From contig CAIWXX010000179.1 in assembly GCA_903916735.1 (NCBI GenBank), forward strand, positions 1 to 45,091: a DNA stretch of 45,091 bases. Direction: 5' to 3'. The position numbers and the translations under genes are program-made. The notes beneath the pieces were generated by a model that saw only the letters and a program-made list of their open reading frames with translations, searched no databases and was not told the DNA's origin. The DNA is from an uncultured Acidobacteriota bacterium (GTDB taxonomy: Bacteria > Acidobacteriota > CAIWXX01). Shown in pieces: positions 16,428 through 26,505 of the stretch (position 1 is its first letter; each line of letters starts with the position of its first letter).

Positions 16428-17297
16428 TTACTTTTTCGGGGCTTTCCATTCCTGCAATAATTTCACGCCATCCTCAGTGTACGGTTTTTCATCTTCCTGA
16501 ACGTCCTTGATCAGCGAGACAGCCTTCTCAAGAACCGCCAGCGCCGCCTTATCCTCAGCCGGCGTCTTGGCCATCTTCTTGTAAATTTTGGCCTTCAAGA
16601 ACATGTTCCAATAGATTTCCTTTATCGACGTGGATACATCAATCCAATTCCCGGCTTTTTCGGGCATATCGTTGTTAAAGGCATACTGTGCAGCGCGATA
16701 GGGAGTGCTCCAGTAGTTATCCATCGACTTTTCGATGCTGCCCAGCACAGCCGCTTTCGTATCGACTTTCACAGTGAAGGCCACCATCAGTTTTTCCCAT
16801 TGGAGGATAACTTTCGCCGAATCGTCGGCCAGGTCGGTGAATAAGAACATCATCCATTCGCAGTGAGGCGCTGCTTCCGGCTTGGCCTTGATGCGGAAGA
16901 CATCCTGCTTCTCATCGTACGCAAAGCTGCCCCAAATCGTCGCCTGCTTGCTGAAGATGATGGTCCATTCCTCTTTTCCAGGAATGGTAAAGAGCCCGTA
17001 GGTCCCGGCAGCGAGCTTGTTGCCTTCAATTGCAACGTCTGTACTGAAAGCGATGGTTGTGGCTTCATTGGCACCCGTCCGCCACACCTGATCATATGGA
17101 ACAAGCCCTCCCCAGATGACACGCCCCTTGACGCCGGGCCGGCAAAAGGAAATCGTGACATTGGAAAGGCCGATTGATTGGGAGACCGTTGCCGAGGGAC
17201 TGACTCTCGGGAATTTTACTTCCTGAGCACACAGCACCCCGCTCGTCATCAGTATCAGACCGGCCACCACAATCCAACGATTAAACCCCCGTTTCAT
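16428..17297 (-). CDS. Exported DUF2911 protein
   Basis: The 289-residue protein has a signal peptide (about residues 1-24, ending near VLCAQE). A DUF2911 domain follows, recognised by VSQSIGLSNVTISFCRPGVK, GRVIWGGLVPYDQVWRTGAN and the GTYGLFTIPG segment. The C-terminal third is helical, tetratricopeptide-like. The family's biochemical role is not established. ATG 17297 has AGGAGG at a good distance; an alternative TTG at 17303 would be too close to it. It is divergent from the PIG-L deacetylase gene across a 230-base shared upstream region. Confidence 0.8.
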   Translation of the reverse strand: MKRGFNRWIVVAGLILMTSGVLCAQEVKFPRVSPSATVSQSIGLSNVTISFCRPGVKGRVIWGGLVPYDQVWRTGANEATTIAFSTDVAIEGNKLAAGTYGLFTIPGKEEWTIIFSKQATIWGSFAYDEKQDVFRIKAKPEAAPHCEWMMFLFTDLADDSAKVILQWEKLMVAFTVKVDTKAAVLGSIEKSMDNYWSTPYRAAQYAFNNDMPEKAGNWIDVSTSIKEIYWNMFLKAKIYKKMAKTPAEDKAALAVLEKAVSLIKDVQEDEKPYTEDGVKLLQEWKAPKK

Positions 17298-17527
17298 GTT
17301 CAATCCTCCTCAGAAAATTTAAGGAACATTTTCATCTTCATTCGGCATATTGTCGATCCTCTTTTTTCCTGGCTCGCGACAATACCAGAAGGCTACCTTT
17401 TTCCCGCCTCATTCCACAGCCCAAAGTCCGCATGTTCGATAAAAAATATATACTACGCCAATCCCCAAAAAGCAAACTTTCTGTGCCACTTGCCGTATAG
17501 TATTCTTAATATGAAGGCATAGGAAAA

Positions 17528-20071
17528 ATGATGATAAAAGAACAGATAGCTAATAAAAAATGGCTTCTCTTGATTGTCTGGAGCATGTTCATGGTCCAGC
17601 AGGTGTGCGCGCAGCAGCCTCGGATCATGAATACTGCCGAGATCAAAATCAATTTGGAAAAACTGCTTCACCTGGGCAGCGTTCTCTATATCGCCGGTCA
17701 TCCCGATGATGAAAACACGGCGATCCTGGCCTACATGGCGAAAGATCGGATGATGAGAACCGGTTATCTGTCCCTGACCCGTGGTGACGGCGGCCAAAAT
17801 CTCATCGGCTCCGAAAAGGGCCCTCTCATGGGATTGATTCGTACATATGAGCTGTTAGAGGCCCGCAAAATCGATGGAGCGGAGCAATTTTTCACACGAG
17901 CCATTGATTTTGGTTATTCAAAATCTGCAGATGAATCCATCGCGATCTGGGGTCGGGAAAATGTTCTCGAAGATATCGTCTATGTCATTCGCAAATTTCA
18001 ACCGGATATCATTCTCACGCGGTTCTCACCGATTCCCGAAGAAGGCAATCACGGCCATCATACAGCATCAGCCATTTTGGCTTTGGAGGCTTTTAACGCA
18101 GCCGGGGACTCAACTCGTTTCCCGGATCAACTGAAAGAGGTCGCCGTTTGGAAACCCACGCGTCTTCTTTGGAATACATGGAAGCCATATCTGCCGGATG
18201 CCAAGCCTGAAGAAACCGCCTCATTAACCGCAATCGATGTCGGGAAATTCAATCCGCTCCTCGGCAAATCCTATCAGGAGATTGCCTCGCTGAGCCGCAG
18301 CATGCATAAAAGCCAGGGATTTGGAGCGGTTCCTGTGCGTGGGGAACGTTTGGATTATTTCGAGGCGCTGGCTGGTGAAAAGGCCGACAAGGATCTGTTT
18401 GATGGAGTTGATACGTCATGGGATCGAGTGCCGGGTTCCGCCCAGATCAGGCTTTTGCTTGAAAAGGCCAATCAATCTTTCGATTGTAATCACCCAGAGC
18501 AAATCCTGCCGATCCTCATGGATGCTTTGAAAAAACTTGGTGAGTTGCCCGGATCATACTGGAAGACCCAGAAAACCGCCGAATTGAAGGAAATTATCCG
18601 TTCTTGCAGCGGAGTCTGGTTGGAAGCCATCTCTGATGCTCAAATCGTTCTCCCAGGTCAGGAGATCAAGGTGGCTTCCATGATCGTTAACAGGTCTGAT
18701 TTTCCATTCCGCCTTAAGCAAATTCTTGTTGCATCGGCGGATGGAGAAATGAAGATCATACCAGGCGGCCAGCAACTCCAGTACAATAAGCCTCTCCAGC
18801 AGAATTTCGCCATGACAATACCAACAGATGATGGCCTTATCACAAACCCCTATTGGCTCCTGGAAGCCCCGGGAAAAGGGATTTATTACGCCGCACCCGA
18901 TGGACTCAAAGGAATGCCCATAGCGCCCTATCCTTTCAATGTAACAATTGTTCTGGAAGAAGGAGGGAAAGAGATATCATTCGAAACGCCCGTGCTGTTT
19001 CGCCAGCGTGACCCGGTGGAAGGCGAAAAATTGCTGGCTTTAACAGTCACGGCACCGGTGACGGCGAACTTTATTGCGCCGATTTTCTATTTCCCGAGTC
19101 CAGCCCCGAGAAAGATCGAAATCATCCTTCGATGCGGGCCGGCCCCGATTTCCGGCACTCTGGCGCTGCAGTTGCCACCCTCATGGAAAGCGGATCCGCC
19201 CGCCATGCCGTTTTCCTTTTCCAATGCGTTCGAAGAAAAAAATGCGATGTTTACAGTCACACCACTTGATCAGAATAGCCTCTCCAGTGTCACTGCAGCT
19301 GTCACCGTGAATAATAGGACATACAAGCTGAGTTGGTTGACGATCGAATATCCGCACTTGCCATCCTTGGCCCTTCACCCCCCGGCTGTAGCTCAATTTG
19401 TACGGGCCGACATTCAACACACGGGAAAGCATATCGGATATATCATGGGCACAGGAGATGATATTCCTGCTTACCTAAGACAAATCGGCTTTCAAGTAGA
19501 GCTGCTGACAGATGAAGATCTGCGTCTTCAATCTTTGGATGAATTCGATGCGATCGTCATCGGTGTCCGGGCTTACAATACGCGGGACATATTGAAGAAT
19601 GGCCAAGGACGATTGTTGGATTATGTCCAGAATGGCGGTAGACTCATTGTTCAATATAGCGTCAGCCGCGGCCTGAAAGTCCAACAAATCGGGCCGTATC
19701 CATTCCAGATAAATTCCAACAGGGTCACAGAGGAAGATGCTCCAATGACTCTATTGAATCCACATCACCCTCTTTTTAATCACCCCAATAAGATCACCAC
19801 CGATGATTTTGGCGGGTGGGTACAAGAACGGGGTTTGTACTTTGCCGATAAATGGGATTCACATTATCTTCCTCTGCTTTCTTGCCATGATAAGGGAGAA
19901 CCACCTCAACAAGGCGGATTGCTTCTCGCTCAGTATGGGAAGGGCATCTTTATATACACTGGATATTCCTTTTTCCGTCAAATACCGGCAGGCATTCCAG
20001 GTGCACTGAAGCTCTTTGTCAATATGCTGTCCCTGACTCCAGAGAGCCAAGGGATAAAAAAAAATAGGTAG
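17528..20071 (+). CDS. Exported PIG-L/LmbE-family deacetylase with a C-terminal amidotransferase-like domain
   Basis: The 847-residue protein has a signal peptide (about residues 1-29). An N-terminal PIG-L domain shows zinc-binding AGHPDDE (H58, D60, D61) and a second site NHGHH (H175, H177, H178). The middle is beta-rich. Residues about 640-840 resemble a ThuA/class I glutamine-amidotransferase-like fold, without an obvious catalytic triad. PIG-L enzymes remove acetyl groups from GlcNAc-type sugars; here the action would be outside the cytoplasm. The next two genes, a 52-residue membrane peptide and a sodium-solute symporter, are close and on the same strand, suggesting that a deacetylated sugar product is imported. 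The substrate is inferred, not shown. Confidence 0.82.
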   Translation: MMIKEQIANKKWLLLIVWSMFMVQQVCAQQPRIMNTAEIKINLEKLLHLGSVLYIAGHPDDENTAILAYMAKDRMMRTGYLSLTRGDGGQNLIGSEKGPLMGLIRTYELLEARKIDGAEQFFTRAIDFGYSKSADESIAIWGRENVLEDIVYVIRKFQPDIILTRFSPIPEEGNHGHHTASAILALEAFNAAGDSTRFPDQLKEVAVWKPTRLLWNTWKPYLPDAKPEETASLTAIDVGKFNPLLGKSYQEIASLSRSMHKSQGFGAVPVRGERLDYFEALAGEKADKDLFDGVDTSWDRVPGSAQIRLLLEKANQSFDCNHPEQILPILMDALKKLGELPGSYWKTQKTAELKEIIRSCSGVWLEAISDAQIVLPGQEIKVASMIVNRSDFPFRLKQILVASADGEMKIIPGGQQLQYNKPLQQNFAMTIPTDDGLITNPYWLLEAPGKGIYYAAPDGLKGMPIAPYPFNVTIVLEEGGKEISFETPVLFRQRDPVEGEKLLALTVTAPVTANFIAPIFYFPSPAPRKIEIILRCGPAPISGTLALQLPPSWKADPPAMPFSFSNAFEEKNAMFTVTPLDQNSLSSVTAAVTVNNRTYKLSWLTIEYPHLPSLALHPPAVAQFVRADIQHTGKHIGYIMGTGDDIPAYLRQIGFQVELLTDEDLRLQSLDEFDAIVIGVRAYNTRDILKNGQGRLLDYVQNGGRLIVQYSVSRGLKVQQIGPYPFQINSNRVTEEDAPMTLLNPHHPLFNHPNKITTDDFGGWVQERGLYFADKWDSHYLPLLSCHDKGEPPQQGGLLLAQYGKGIFIYTGYSFFRQIPAGIPGALKLFVNMLSLTPESQGIKKNR

Positions 20072-20079
20072 AATTCTTT

Positions 20080-20238
20080 GTGAATATTCTTAAGAATTGG
20101 ACAAGGAAATTTCCTCCATTCCCTGACGACGAACCCCCTCCGGCACTCAAATCCTGGAACACTATCTATTGGATTGTTCTGGGAAATCTCGTCCTTTGGA
20201 TTGCGCTATTTACCTTTTTTACATTCCTCTTCAGATGA
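20080..20238 (+). CDS. 52-residue single-helix membrane protein, coupled to the symporter
   Basis: A GTG at 20080 opens a short frame ending at TGA 20236-20238. It has a basic, proline-rich N-terminus (TRKFPPFPDDEPPPALKSW) and one hydrophobic helix of about 24 residues (WIVLGNLVLWIALFTFFTF). Its stop overlaps the ATG of the symporter in ATGA, which argues for translation and coupling, and it begins eight bases after the deacetylase stop. It could be a small accessory subunit of the transporter. I know no family name for it. It is easily missed by automated gene calling because of its size and GTG start. Confidence 0.6.
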   Translation: MNILKNWTRKFPPFPDDEPPPALKSWNTIYWIVLGNLVLWIALFTFFTFLFR

Positions 20239-21926
20239 GACCGATTGACTGGTCGGTATTGCTCCTCTCTCTCGCCTATTTCGTACTTTATGGCGTATGG
20301 AAAGGGAGAGGCAACAAGGACATTACAGGGTACCTCATGGCCGATCGAGGAATTCGCTGGCACATTATTCTATTGTCCGTGATGGCCACTCAGGCCAGCG
20401 CCATCACTTTCTTGTCAACGCCGGGTCAGGCTTATAAGGACGGAATGAGGTTTGTCCAATTCTACTTTGGCCTGCCCATCGCCATGATCGTGCTCTCCAT
20501 TACGGCCATCCCCATCTATCATAAGCTCAAAGTATTTACCGCCTATGAATACCTCGAAAGACGCTTCGATCTGAAAACCCGATGCCTGGCGGCAATTCTC
20601 TTTCTCATCCAACGAGGATTGGCCGCGGGATTCACCATTTTCGCTCCAGCCATCATTTTGTCGACCCTTCTGGGGATGAATCTTAAAATAACCATTTTTC
20701 TGATCGGCGGCCTTGTGCTGATCTATACCGCTTCAGGCGGCAGCAAGGCCGTCAGCCGGACACAGACTCAACAAATCACCGTTGTCTTCATCGGCATTGT
20801 CAGCGCTTTTATCATGATTCTGTTTCTGCTCCCAAGAGACATTTCCTTTTTCGACGCGCTGTATGTGGCCGGCAAAATGGGAAAACTCAATGCGATCGAT
20901 TTTTCCTTTGATCTGAAAAATCGCTACAACCTCTGGTCCGGCCTCATTGGCGGCTTTTTCCTGGCCCTGTCCTATTTCGGGACAGACCAATCGCAAGTTC
21001 AACGCTACATCACAGGGAAATCCATCACCCACAGCCGGTTGGGATTGCTCGCAAACGGCATTGTCAAGGTGCCCATGCAATTTTTTATTCTGCTGTTGGG
21101 AGCCATGGTTTTTGCGTTTTATCAATTCACAACACCGCCTCTCTTTTTCAATACTGTTGAAAGCCAGGGTGTCAGGACCGGGCAGTGGGGAGCCGAATTT
21201 CGAAAAATGGAGAGCGACTACACCCTCGCCTATGAAAAACAAATCCAACTGACTCGCCAACTGGTCGTCAATCATAAATCAGGAAATGCACAGCTCACCC
21301 AGGAAACTCTCCTTCGACTCAATGCCGCCACAGGGGATACTTCAGAATTAAGAGGAAAAGGATTGGCCATCATCAAGAAGCAATCGACCAACGAAGATGT
21401 CAGCGATACCAATTACATCTTCCTTTCATTCGTGCTGACGTACATGCCTGCAGGATTGTTGGGACTTGTCATCTCCGCCATCGTGGCCGCTTCTATGTCA
21501 TCCACATCTTCGGAGCTTAACTCGCTTGCATCCACATCCGTCGTTGATATCTACAGACGGCTGATCTGTGCCTCCGGAAGTGACCGGCATTATCTGGTTG
21601 TCTCAAAAATGGTCACCGTGATGTGGGGGGCTTTTGCGATTCTTTTTGCGCAGTACGCCAATCACCTGGGCACGCTTGTCGAAGCCGTTAATATTCTCGG
21701 ATCGCTTTTTTACGGGACCATTCTCGGAATATTTATGATCGCTTTCTTTTTCAAATCCGTGACAGGGGGCGCGGCATTCTACGCGGGCCTTTTTGCTGAA
21801 ATCGGCGTTTTTCTCTGCTTTTCACTGACTAAAATTTCATTTCTCTGGTACAACGTGGTTGGTTGCCTCCTTGTCATCGGACTTTCCATTCCAATACACT
21901 ATTTCTTTAAGAAGTTTGCTCATTGA
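20235..21926 (+). CDS. Sodium:solute symporter (SSS family)
   Basis: The 563-residue protein has about 13-14 membrane helices. It carries the SSS-family hallmark segments: ATQASAITFLSTPGQAY, the YEYLERRFD motif after helix three, QRGLAAGFTIFAP, and a late SSTSSELNSLAST sodium-site loop. I placed the start at ATG 20235, which overlaps the stop of the small membrane protein; an in-frame start at 20169 would add a poor leader. A hydrophilic insertion of about 80 residues lies between helices 8 and 9 (around residues 310-400), common in the sialic-acid/sugar-type branch. With the exported PIG-L enzyme upstream it may import an amino-sugar or related product using the sodium gradient. Confidence 0.87.
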   Translation: MRPIDWSVLLLSLAYFVLYGVWKGRGNKDITGYLMADRGIRWHIILLSVMATQASAITFLSTPGQAYKDGMRFVQFYFGLPIAMIVLSITAIPIYHKLKVFTAYEYLERRFDLKTRCLAAILFLIQRGLAAGFTIFAPAIILSTLLGMNLKITIFLIGGLVLIYTASGGSKAVSRTQTQQITVVFIGIVSAFIMILFLLPRDISFFDALYVAGKMGKLNAIDFSFDLKNRYNLWSGLIGGFFLALSYFGTDQSQVQRYITGKSITHSRLGLLANGIVKVPMQFFILLLGAMVFAFYQFTTPPLFFNTVESQGVRTGQWGAEFRKMESDYTLAYEKQIQLTRQLVVNHKSGNAQLTQETLLRLNAATGDTSELRGKGLAIIKKQSTNEDVSDTNYIFLSFVLTYMPAGLLGLVISAIVAASMSSTSSELNSLASTSVVDIYRRLICASGSDRHYLVVSKMVTVMWGAFAILFAQYANHLGTLVEAVNILGSLFYGTILGIFMIAFFFKSVTGGAAFYAGLFAEIGVFLCFSLTKISFLWYNVVGCLLVIGLSIPIHYFFKKFAH

Positions 21927-22109
21927 TCCGGTGCTCACCGCCTTCATCCAATGCGTTCCACCGGCGCCAACCTGTGTCACTTCAATGGCATCCCGATGTC
22001 ACATGAGATCCTGGCCGTGAACGCAGTTGTCATTATTAAACATCCGCCAGGCCGGAATGAGCGATGGTTCGATTTCAAATTTCATTGCCATCAACGCTCG
22101 GCGCCTATT

Positions 22110-22612
22110 TCAAAAGCTCCAATGTCCGGGCTTTGACATGTTCACGGCAGTATCGAGTTGAGCCTGTGTGGCGACTGTGATCGTTCTCTTCGGCGCCGGC
22201 AGCGCATATTCCTTTTTTGTCCGAAAGGAGGAATAGAAAGGGTTGACACCTGTTGTTCCGTCAGGATCCGCCAGATTGATTTTCACTTCGTAGACACGGT
22301 CCATTTCGAGTCCAAACAGGCTCGTCGCCAGATAGTTCCCATCATATCGAATGCAATTGTGCCCGACTCGCCGGACTTCCGGTACTCGATTGTCACGGTC
22401 TCGTCAAAATCCATATTGAGGACCTTAACAATGATACCGGCAGTTTCAAAGCCGCCATACGTCTTCACCTCAGCGATGCCGGAATGAGCATCCTGTTGCG
22501 AAATTGCGGCCGGGAGCAACGGCAGTGGAAATGCAACAGCGAGGACCAGCGCCAGCATTTTATGCATAGGCGATACCATCGCGGCTCCCAATGTCGAGCC
22601 GGTGATTGACAA
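22110..22612 (-). pseudogene. Frameshifted and truncated exported beta-helix-type protein gene
   Basis: Two minus-strand frames belong to one gene. The first (22612-22283) has a signal peptide, then EVKTYGGFETAGIIVKVLNM and EYRKSGESGTIAFDMMG. At about 22325 the family sequence continues in another frame as LATSLFGLEMDRVYEVKINL, ADPDGTTG and then KKEYALPAPKRTITVATQAQ before a stop at 22110. Such a fibronectin-like N-terminus usually precedes a right-handed beta-helix, which is missing here. The frameshift plus early stop indicate a dead gene, unless the shift is a sequencing error. Confidence 0.65.
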
Positions 22613-22857
22613 TCGAATACGGCGAAGAAAGTTATTTAAAAACTACAATTTAAAAAATAAGGTCCCATTTGATGTCTGTCAAGATCTGCTGCTTCTCGAT
22701 ACAGGGTAACCTCAAAGTCAAACCGGTGCTTCATCAGGAAATTTTGAATAGGTGATGTCACATCAAAGGGCCAGACGGAAATCCCCAGTCAAAATGCTGG
22801 GCGAATGATTGCCGACTTTGACGCGGCCGCGCATCTCGATGGAAGGCAATGGTTGCT

Positions 22858-23865
22858 CTATTTCACGCCAGGATTGAGGAATTCATCGATGGTGCGGATA
22901 AAAAGCGCTGGTTGATCCACGAAAGTCATATGCCCGCTCTTGGGGAAGACGGTGAGTTTGGAGCCGGCAATCTTCTGATGCATTTCCTCGGACAATGACG
23001 GCGCGCACTCGTCATGATCCCCCACGGTAATGAGCGTCGGCACGTGGATCGTGCTCAGCCTCTCGGCATACTCCACCGATTTCAGATTTCCGTCGATGAG
23101 ATACTCTCCGCTTGATCCCCACATCTCCCGATACAGATCCCATGCCATGCCGCCCGAAGAAATGGGATCGTAATTCGGATCAGGCCTGTTCTGGTAAAGG
23201 TAGGGGAAATAGCCGTCGCCCCACGCGGCTGTCATGTAGTCGTTTGAATAGCGATTCTTCTCATAGTCTTTCCCCCGGCCATACAAGCCCGCTTGCTCCA
23301 TGTCATCGATTTTCTTCCTGAGTTCCGGCGCCATCTTCGTCTTGATCTGATTGAAGACTTCATTCATCTTCTGCGTGCTGTGGAAGGTACTGCAGAGGAT
23401 GATGTGGGAGAGATTCTGCTGGTACTTGAACGCATATGCCTGTGCGAGGACGCCGCCGTAGGAATGACCGAGGAGGCTGATCTTGCCGAGATGGAGTTCC
23501 TGACGCACGGCCTCGACATCTTCAACCATGTTTTCAACCGTGTACCCTGCCGGGTCATCAAGCTTTTCCGAACGACCCGATCCACGCTCATCGATGAAAA
23601 CCAGCCGATTGTGACGCATGAGAGGCAGCAAATATGGCAGGAAATAATCATGAGTCGCTCCCGGACCGCCATGCACGATGAACAACGGCGCTCCTCGCCC
23701 CATCGACTCGAAGTAGATCAAGACACCATTCGCATCGACAAAGCCTTCATCAAGCGGATAGACCGCCGCCTGTCCCGTCTTCAACGATGTTGCCGCATCG
23801 CCTATCGGGGATGAAAACGCCATCATGGCCAAGGCCATGATGCACATTGGAATTGGTTTCATCAT
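22858..23865 (-). CDS. Exported alpha/beta hydrolase, proline-iminopeptidase-like (S33)
   Basis: The 335-residue protein has a signal peptide (about residues 1-25). It shows the oxyanion motif HGGPG (65-69) and nucleophile elbow GHSYGG with S135, plus an acid in GDHDECAPS and a histidine in SGHMTF near the C-terminus. HGGPG together with GHSYGG is typical of proline iminopeptidases and related aminopeptidases, which cleave N-terminal residues of short peptides. I chose ATG 23865, preceded by AAGGAGGATCGCG; the longer open frame from 23913 lacks such a site. It lies between a dead gene and the C69 dipeptidase on the same strand, within a group of peptide-degrading enzymes. Confidence 0.82.
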   Translation of the reverse strand: MMKPIPMCIMALAMMAFSSPIGDAATSLKTGQAAVYPLDEGFVDANGVLIYFESMGRGAPLFIVHGGPGATHDYFLPYLLPLMRHNRLVFIDERGSGRSEKLDDPAGYTVENMVEDVEAVRQELHLGKISLLGHSYGGVLAQAYAFKYQQNLSHIILCSTFHSTQKMNEVFNQIKTKMAPELRKKIDDMEQAGLYGRGKDYEKNRYSNDYMTAAWGDGYFPYLYQNRPDPNYDPISSGGMAWDLYREMWGSSGEYLIDGNLKSVEYAERLSTIHVPTLITVGDHDECAPSLSEEMHQKIAGSKLTVFPKSGHMTFVDQPALFIRTIDEFLNPGVK

Positions 23866-23980
23866 CGCGATCCTCCTTGTCGCTTCATAATCAACCGGCA
23901 CGCCCATCATCATTCATTTTGTTAGAAAAGCAGCATCGGCCGCTCGTCACCGGGGCGTGCGTCAGCGAGCTGGGAATATT

Positions 23981-25624
23981 TTAACTCTCTGGTTCTTCAC
24001 CCGGGAAATGAATGACCTTTATGCTATCTCCCTTTTCCTTGACGATGGCGCGGTACCAGTCATCGCGGTATGGAGGATGCGTGACAGTCCTATCTTCCTT
24101 GCGAACATTTCCGTCCATGTATTTCCAAAGGAGGAATTCACCGAGTTTCTTCCAACGAGCCACAACCATTTCCCCTTGCTTGACGGAGTACTGAGTCAGG
24201 TAGTCCTTTGCAAGAACAGGTGATTGATCATAGAGTTTTAGAGCGGCCTTATCGATCTCAGGCGTTTCCGCAAAAAATTGTCCTTCCAATTCGTGTTGAA
24301 CCGTCTGAACATCCACAATCATGTCGCTGTAGCGAGTATAGGTCCAATTCGCGACGAAGTTGAAAACCCAATGGGCTCCCTCCCAGCTGAAGGCGTCGAA
24401 ATTGGCGGCACCGACCGCATATGGCTTCGGCACATCTTTAATGCCGCAATAGATCGGTATATAGACCGTGCTATAGGTGTCGTCCACTCCAAACCACTGG
24501 ATGCCGCCAATGGGATTCGGATACCAGGAGCGGGCTTGAGCGATGAAGGAAAAGCCGGTCTGCTGAGTGCTGACGGCCCGTTCGAAAACGTACTCCTGCC
24601 CATCAATCTTCCACTGCATGGGACGCCAGCGATAAGGACAATCGAAGGGACCGGCGCCGATGCCGCCGTGCAAGTCCAGCGGAGTGTTTTCAAAGTGATC
24701 GCGCATAAGATCGATGACGTCACGAGCCGTGACCTGCTGATCAGGCTTCACCCACATCGGAAGCGTCGGGGCTCCATACACGCCCTTCGCATAGTCGATA
24801 GGAATTTTCAGCGAAGGTGCGACTCGATCGAAAACCCGCCACACCCTCGCTTCACAAAAACGCTGAGCGCCAAAATTGGTCGGCGCATAGGCTTCACTGA
24901 AGTTAAAATCCTTATCCTCACCCTTGAACCAGCCCTTCTCTCGCGCGAAAGTGATGACATCTTTGCAGAACAGCCAATTCTTGGGATCATTAAAAACCAG
25001 CGTGCCAATGCGGCACTGGTTGGCGTGAGCGCTGATGTAGCCGTCGGGAATGCGCACTGCTGCCCATATGGCGCCTTTCTGGCCTTTGCCCTTGCCGATC
25101 ATCTCCATCATCCAAACTTCATTAGGATCTCCGATCGAGAAATTTTCTCCTTCGGATGCATAACCAAACTCAGTGGCCAGGTCTGCCATAACCTGGATGG
25201 CCTCACGTGCCGTTTTCGCTCGCTCCAGGGCGATATACATCAGCGAGCCGTAATCTATAAAACCGGACGGATCCGAGTTCAGTTCCTTTCGTCCGCCGAA
25301 AGTGGTTTCGCCGACAGAAACCTGATTCTCATTCATATTGCCGACACGCCAATAGGTTTCCGGGGCTTCCTTGATTCTGCCGAGGAATTTGCCGGTGTCC
25401 CATTCGATGATGTCACGCATTTCTCCCGGTTGATGTCGCCCTCCGGCTTTCAGATAAAGCTCGCCATACAAGTCGTGGCTGTCGGCCGCATAGCTGATCA
25501 TGGTTGAACCATCCTTGGTGGCTCCTTTGGTCACCAGAATGTTGGTACACGCATGTGCCGGTCGACCGGCAAACAGACTGGCCAGAGCGAAGGCCATCGC
25601 GAGTGATCCCTGAAGATGTTTCAT
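23981..25624 (-). CDS. Exported C69-family dipeptidase (PepD-like)
   Basis: The 547-residue protein has a signal peptide ending just before C26 in the context AHACTNILVTKGATKDGS. In the C69 family this cysteine becomes the N-terminal nucleophile after processing (an Ntn hydrolase). Family segments NENQVSVGETTFGG, YGSLMYIALERAKTAREAI and the later GVDDTYSTVYIPIYCG fit dipeptidase A. An SD-like AAGGGA precedes ATG 25624. Predicted to hydrolyse dipeptides in the periplasm. Its neighbours include an S33 hydrolase and, further off, S9 and M24 peptidases and a POT transporter. Confidence 0.9.
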   Translation of the reverse strand: MKHLQGSLAMAFALASLFAGRPAHACTNILVTKGATKDGSTMISYAADSHDLYGELYLKAGGRHQPGEMRDIIEWDTGKFLGRIKEAPETYWRVGNMNENQVSVGETTFGGRKELNSDPSGFIDYGSLMYIALERAKTAREAIQVMADLATEFGYASEGENFSIGDPNEVWMMEMIGKGKGQKGAIWAAVRIPDGYISAHANQCRIGTLVFNDPKNWLFCKDVITFAREKGWFKGEDKDFNFSEAYAPTNFGAQRFCEARVWRVFDRVAPSLKIPIDYAKGVYGAPTLPMWVKPDQQVTARDVIDLMRDHFENTPLDLHGGIGAGPFDCPYRWRPMQWKIDGQEYVFERAVSTQQTGFSFIAQARSWYPNPIGGIQWFGVDDTYSTVYIPIYCGIKDVPKPYAVGAANFDAFSWEGAHWVFNFVANWTYTRYSDMIVDVQTVQHELEGQFFAETPEIDKAALKLYDQSPVLAKDYLTQYSVKQGEMVVARWKKLGEFLLWKYMDGNVRKEDRTVTHPPYRDDWYRAIVKEKGDSIKVIHFPGEEPES

Positions 25625-25776
25625 CGATGAGTCCCTTTCTAACGTTTATGCATCGCCAAGCAAAGAAGCGATTTTACTCGCACCAGCCCCGCATGGCAAA
25701 GCCGTTTTCGCACACTGCTTCGAATCAATCGAGGTCCACTCTCGCTCCCCGGCTCCACAAAATATGGATGGGCGGA

Positions 25777-26346
25777 TTACAGACCGAGAAGTCCCTTCTT
25801 GAGTTCCTCGTTAGGAGGGCTGGAGCCCAGCCAGATCGAGAAAAGCGCCTCAGCGAATTCTTTCCCCTCGATGACTCCCGCCACAGCCCCTTTGATCTCA
25901 ACGCGCGTGCCAACCCCCGGCACGTAAGTCAGGACAGCGAGATCTCCAGCTCTCATGTCGGTCCAGAAGCTGTTGAATTTGTCGCGGCGCGATGCGAGGA
26001 GTTTCATCTTGTCGCCGGCATTCTTGCCAAAGCCCTCAATCCATGCGTCCACAAGCTTCTCGCGCGCCACCTCACTATGTACAAAATGCATGACCAATTG
26101 CCTGGGTTCATCGGTCGCTAGAATCCGGCTCGCGTCAGTGGAAGCAGCGGGCAGGTACAGTCCGGCCACATAGACTTTTACTTTGATGAAGGCAACCTTT
26201 TTGATTCGGACGCCCATTCCGTTGAGCGTCAAGACGGACTGGCCGACAGTAACCGTATCGGGCAGTTTGACCCCTTCCAACTCTCTGGCACTCAGGAACA
26301 CCGCGGGCACAAGCACCGCCAGTAGCAGAGCCATGATCCGATGCAT
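25777..26346 (-). CDS. Exported chalcone-isomerase-like protein
   Basis: The 189-residue protein has a signal peptide (about residues 1-20). A chalcone-isomerase-like fold follows, recognised by GVRIKKVAFIKVKVYVAGLY, a family core segment, and by WIEGF, LTYVPGVGTRVEIKG and a final SIWLG. Bacterial members are usually periplasmic or lipid-binding proteins and are not expected to be plant-type isomerases. ATG 26346, with GGGAGG upstream, is preferred to an open frame beginning at 26382. It is the third gene in a row on the minus strand after the two hydrolases, with 152 bases to the C69 gene. Confidence 0.8.
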   Translation of the reverse strand: MHRIMALLLAVLVPAVFLSARELEGVKLPDTVTVGQSVLTLNGMGVRIKKVAFIKVKVYVAGLYLPAASTDASRILATDEPRQLVMHFVHSEVAREKLVDAWIEGFGKNAGDKMKLLASRRDKFNSFWTDMRAGDLAVLTYVPGVGTRVEIKGAVAGVIEGKEFAEALFSIWLGSSPPNEELKKGLLGL

Positions 26347-26505
26347 CGCATTGACCTCCCGATCCACAATAATGACAAGCATACTACTGCTTCTCTCTCC
26401 TCGGACTCAATCGAAAAGTGATCGGTCATCATCTCCGGTCACGCAGTCAGGAGCACCGTTAAGTGGTCGGCGTTGGCTGTCGATGGGAATGACTCAATTC
26501 CGACG

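Noticed and set aside
24278-25507. A 409-codon plus-strand frame across the C69 dipeptidase
   Set aside because: Antisense to a well-supported gene with signal peptide and catalytic cysteine; no motif or ribosome binding site.
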